Of a stretch of 35,266 nucleotides of DNA, positions 34,501 through 35,266 are shown in pieces. The first letter of the stretch is position 1, and each line of letters opens with the position of its first letter. A model generated the notes under the pieces. It worked only from the letters and a program-made list of their open reading frames with translations, was not told where the DNA came from and searched no databases. The position numbers and the translations under genes are program-made. The stretch is from assembly GCA_016780945.1 (NCBI GenBank), contig JADHKY010000001.1:1-35266 (forward strand). The letters are read 5' to 3'. This DNA is from Aquiluna sp. (GTDB lineage: Bacteria > Actinomycetota > Actinomycetes > Actinomycetales > Microbacteriaceae).

Positions 34501-34506
34501 TAGTGT
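34501..34506 (+). promoter_or_regulatory. Probable leaderless -10 element of hflX
   Basis: TAGTGT followed by 6 nt and GTG 34513; no Shine-Dalgarno. Its -35 region would fall over the start codon of the divergent methyltransferase gene. Confidence 0.5.
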
Positions 34507-34512
34507 TAAGCC

Positions 34513-35266
34513 GTGGAATCTGAGAGCGCCCTGGAGCGAATTCTTCGTCGAGGCGCCGCCGCACCCGCTCAGGAATACGACGGCGATCAGCTAGATCTAG
34601 AAGAGCGAGAGTCACTCAGGCGGGTAATTGGCCTATCGACAGAGCTCGAGGACATCACGGATGTCGAGTATCGACAGCTCAGGATCGAGAAGGTCATCCT
34701 CATAGGAGTGTGGTCTCAGGGCAATCTCACCGCAGCCGAGAACTCGCTTCGCGAGCTCTCAGCACTTGCGGAGACCGCTGGGGCAAAAGTTCTTGACGGG
34801 CTGCTCCAGCGCAGAAACATGCCTGATCCCACCAGCTACCTTGGAAAAGGCAAGGCCGCGGAACTGAGGGATCTAGCTCGCTCGCTTGGTGCCGATACCG
34901 TAATCGCAAATACCGAGCTCTCGCCCTCGCAGCGCCGATCGCTTGAGGACATAGTCAAGATCAAGGTCATTGATCGAACCGCAATCATTCTTGACATCTT
35001 TGCTCAGCATGCAAAGAGCAAGGAGGGTAAGGCTCAGGTTGAGCTGGCCCAGCTGGAATATTTGCTTCCCAGATTGCGTGGTTGGGGTGACTCGATGTCC
35101 AGGCAGGCTGGTGGTCAGGCCGCAGGTGGTGTTGGAATCGGCTCCAGGGGTCCCGGAGAGACGAAGATTGAGCTCGACCGGCGACGCATCAACACCCGCA
35201 TGGCCAAGCTGAAGCGCGAAATCAAGGGCATGAAGCTTGCTAGGGACACAAAGCGTCAGTCAAGGC
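34513..35266 (+). CDS. hflX: GTPase HflX, partial at window edge
   Basis: The first 251 codons of the ribosome-splitting GTPase HflX; the G domain and C-terminus lie outside the window. I translated it by hand from GTG 34513. The N-terminal HflX domain shows SYLGKGKAAELRDLA, ANTELSPSQRRSLED, DRTAIILDIFAQHAKSKEGKAQVELAQLEYLLPRL, and the glycine-rich SRGPGETKIELDRRRI (near 213-228), all characteristic. In E. coli HflX rescues stalled or heat-damaged 70S ribosomes. The start codon is chosen from the TAGTGT-N6-GTG arrangement and because no Shine-Dalgarno-linked start is seen nearby. A location after miaA and dapF is typical. Confidence 0.93.
   Translation, partial: MESESALERILRRGAAAPAQEYDGDQLDLEERESLRRVIGLSTELEDITDVEYRQLRIEKVILIGVWSQGNLTAAENSLRELSALAETAGAKVLDGLLQRRNMPDPTSYLGKGKAAELRDLARSLGADTVIANTELSPSQRRSLEDIVKIKVIDRTAIILDIFAQHAKSKEGKAQVELAQLEYLLPRLRGWGDSMSRQAGGQAAGGVGIGSRGPGETKIELDRRRINTRMAKLKREIKGMKLARDTKRQSR

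Noticed and set aside
1..35266. CRISPR, tRNA/rRNA genes, insertion sequences, phage or defence genes.
   Set aside because: None found: no regular spaced repeats, no cloverleaf recognised, no transposase or integrase-like protein, and gene order is core-genome like.

Overview
This window looks like core chromosome from a streamlined actinobacterium, most likely a small-genome member of the Microbacteriaceae (freshwater 'Luna'-type relatives such as Rhodoluna or Aquiluna). That placement is inferred from gene order, protein flavour, the mid-50s GC content by eye, GTG/TTG starts, very short gaps and a strong leaderless-promoter signature; I could not run a search. I count 36 protein genes, two of them cut by the window edges. 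I see no tRNA, rRNA, CRISPR array, insertion sequence, prophage or plasmid feature. No gene-free stretch exceeds 300 bases; the longest are 15426-15662 (237 bp, pnp leader), 8730-8912 (183 bp, infB promoter and leader), 28923-29068 (146 bp, recA promoter) and 15040-15155 (116 bp, upstream of rpsO).

Layout. 1-2251 (minus): two class III aminotransferases, the first cut by the edge, the second GabT-like. 2327-7732 (plus): dxr, rseP, ispG, proS (MEP isoprenoid steps around an intramembrane protease, then prolyl-tRNA synthetase). 7749-14460: nusA, infB, rbfA, truB, two unknown membrane proteins and ribF; rimP and ylxR, usually found in this cluster, are absent. 14470-19205: a DUF805 protein, rpsO, pnp and an M16 peptidase. 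19219-20380: dapB and a small membrane/TPR-like protein. 20351-21234 (minus): a DUF4395 membrane protein and a thioredoxin-like protein. 21315-28299: thyX, dapA, RNase J, ftsK, pgsA, cinA C-terminal type. 28381-30644: a ClgR-like regulator, DUF3046, recA (with SOS box) and recX. 30657-33890: miaB, miaA, dapF. 33865-34479 (minus): an RsmC-like methyltransferase. 34513 to the end: the N-terminal part of hflX.

How it works together. The genes cover translation initiation and ribosome maturation (infB, rbfA, rpsO), RNA modification and decay (truB, miaA, miaB, pnp, rnj), lysine/diaminopimelate synthesis (dapA, dapB, dapF), envelope and isoprenoid precursors (dxr, ispG, pgsA), DNA repair and segregation (recA, recX, ftsK) and redox/cofactor functions.

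The most striking signal is regulatory rather than a new gene system. Fourteen starts are preceded by a TARNNT hexamer (often TAGGCT) exactly 6-7 nt upstream, as expected for leaderless transcripts, and most lack any convincing Shine-Dalgarno. By contrast infB, pnp and recA have long structured leaders. In infB an 11-bp hairpin buries the Shine-Dalgarno; in pnp a two-tier hairpin sits just before it. These leaders, and the back-to-back leaderless promoters packed into the 33 bp between the RsmC-like gene and hflX, are the best leads for something undescribed.
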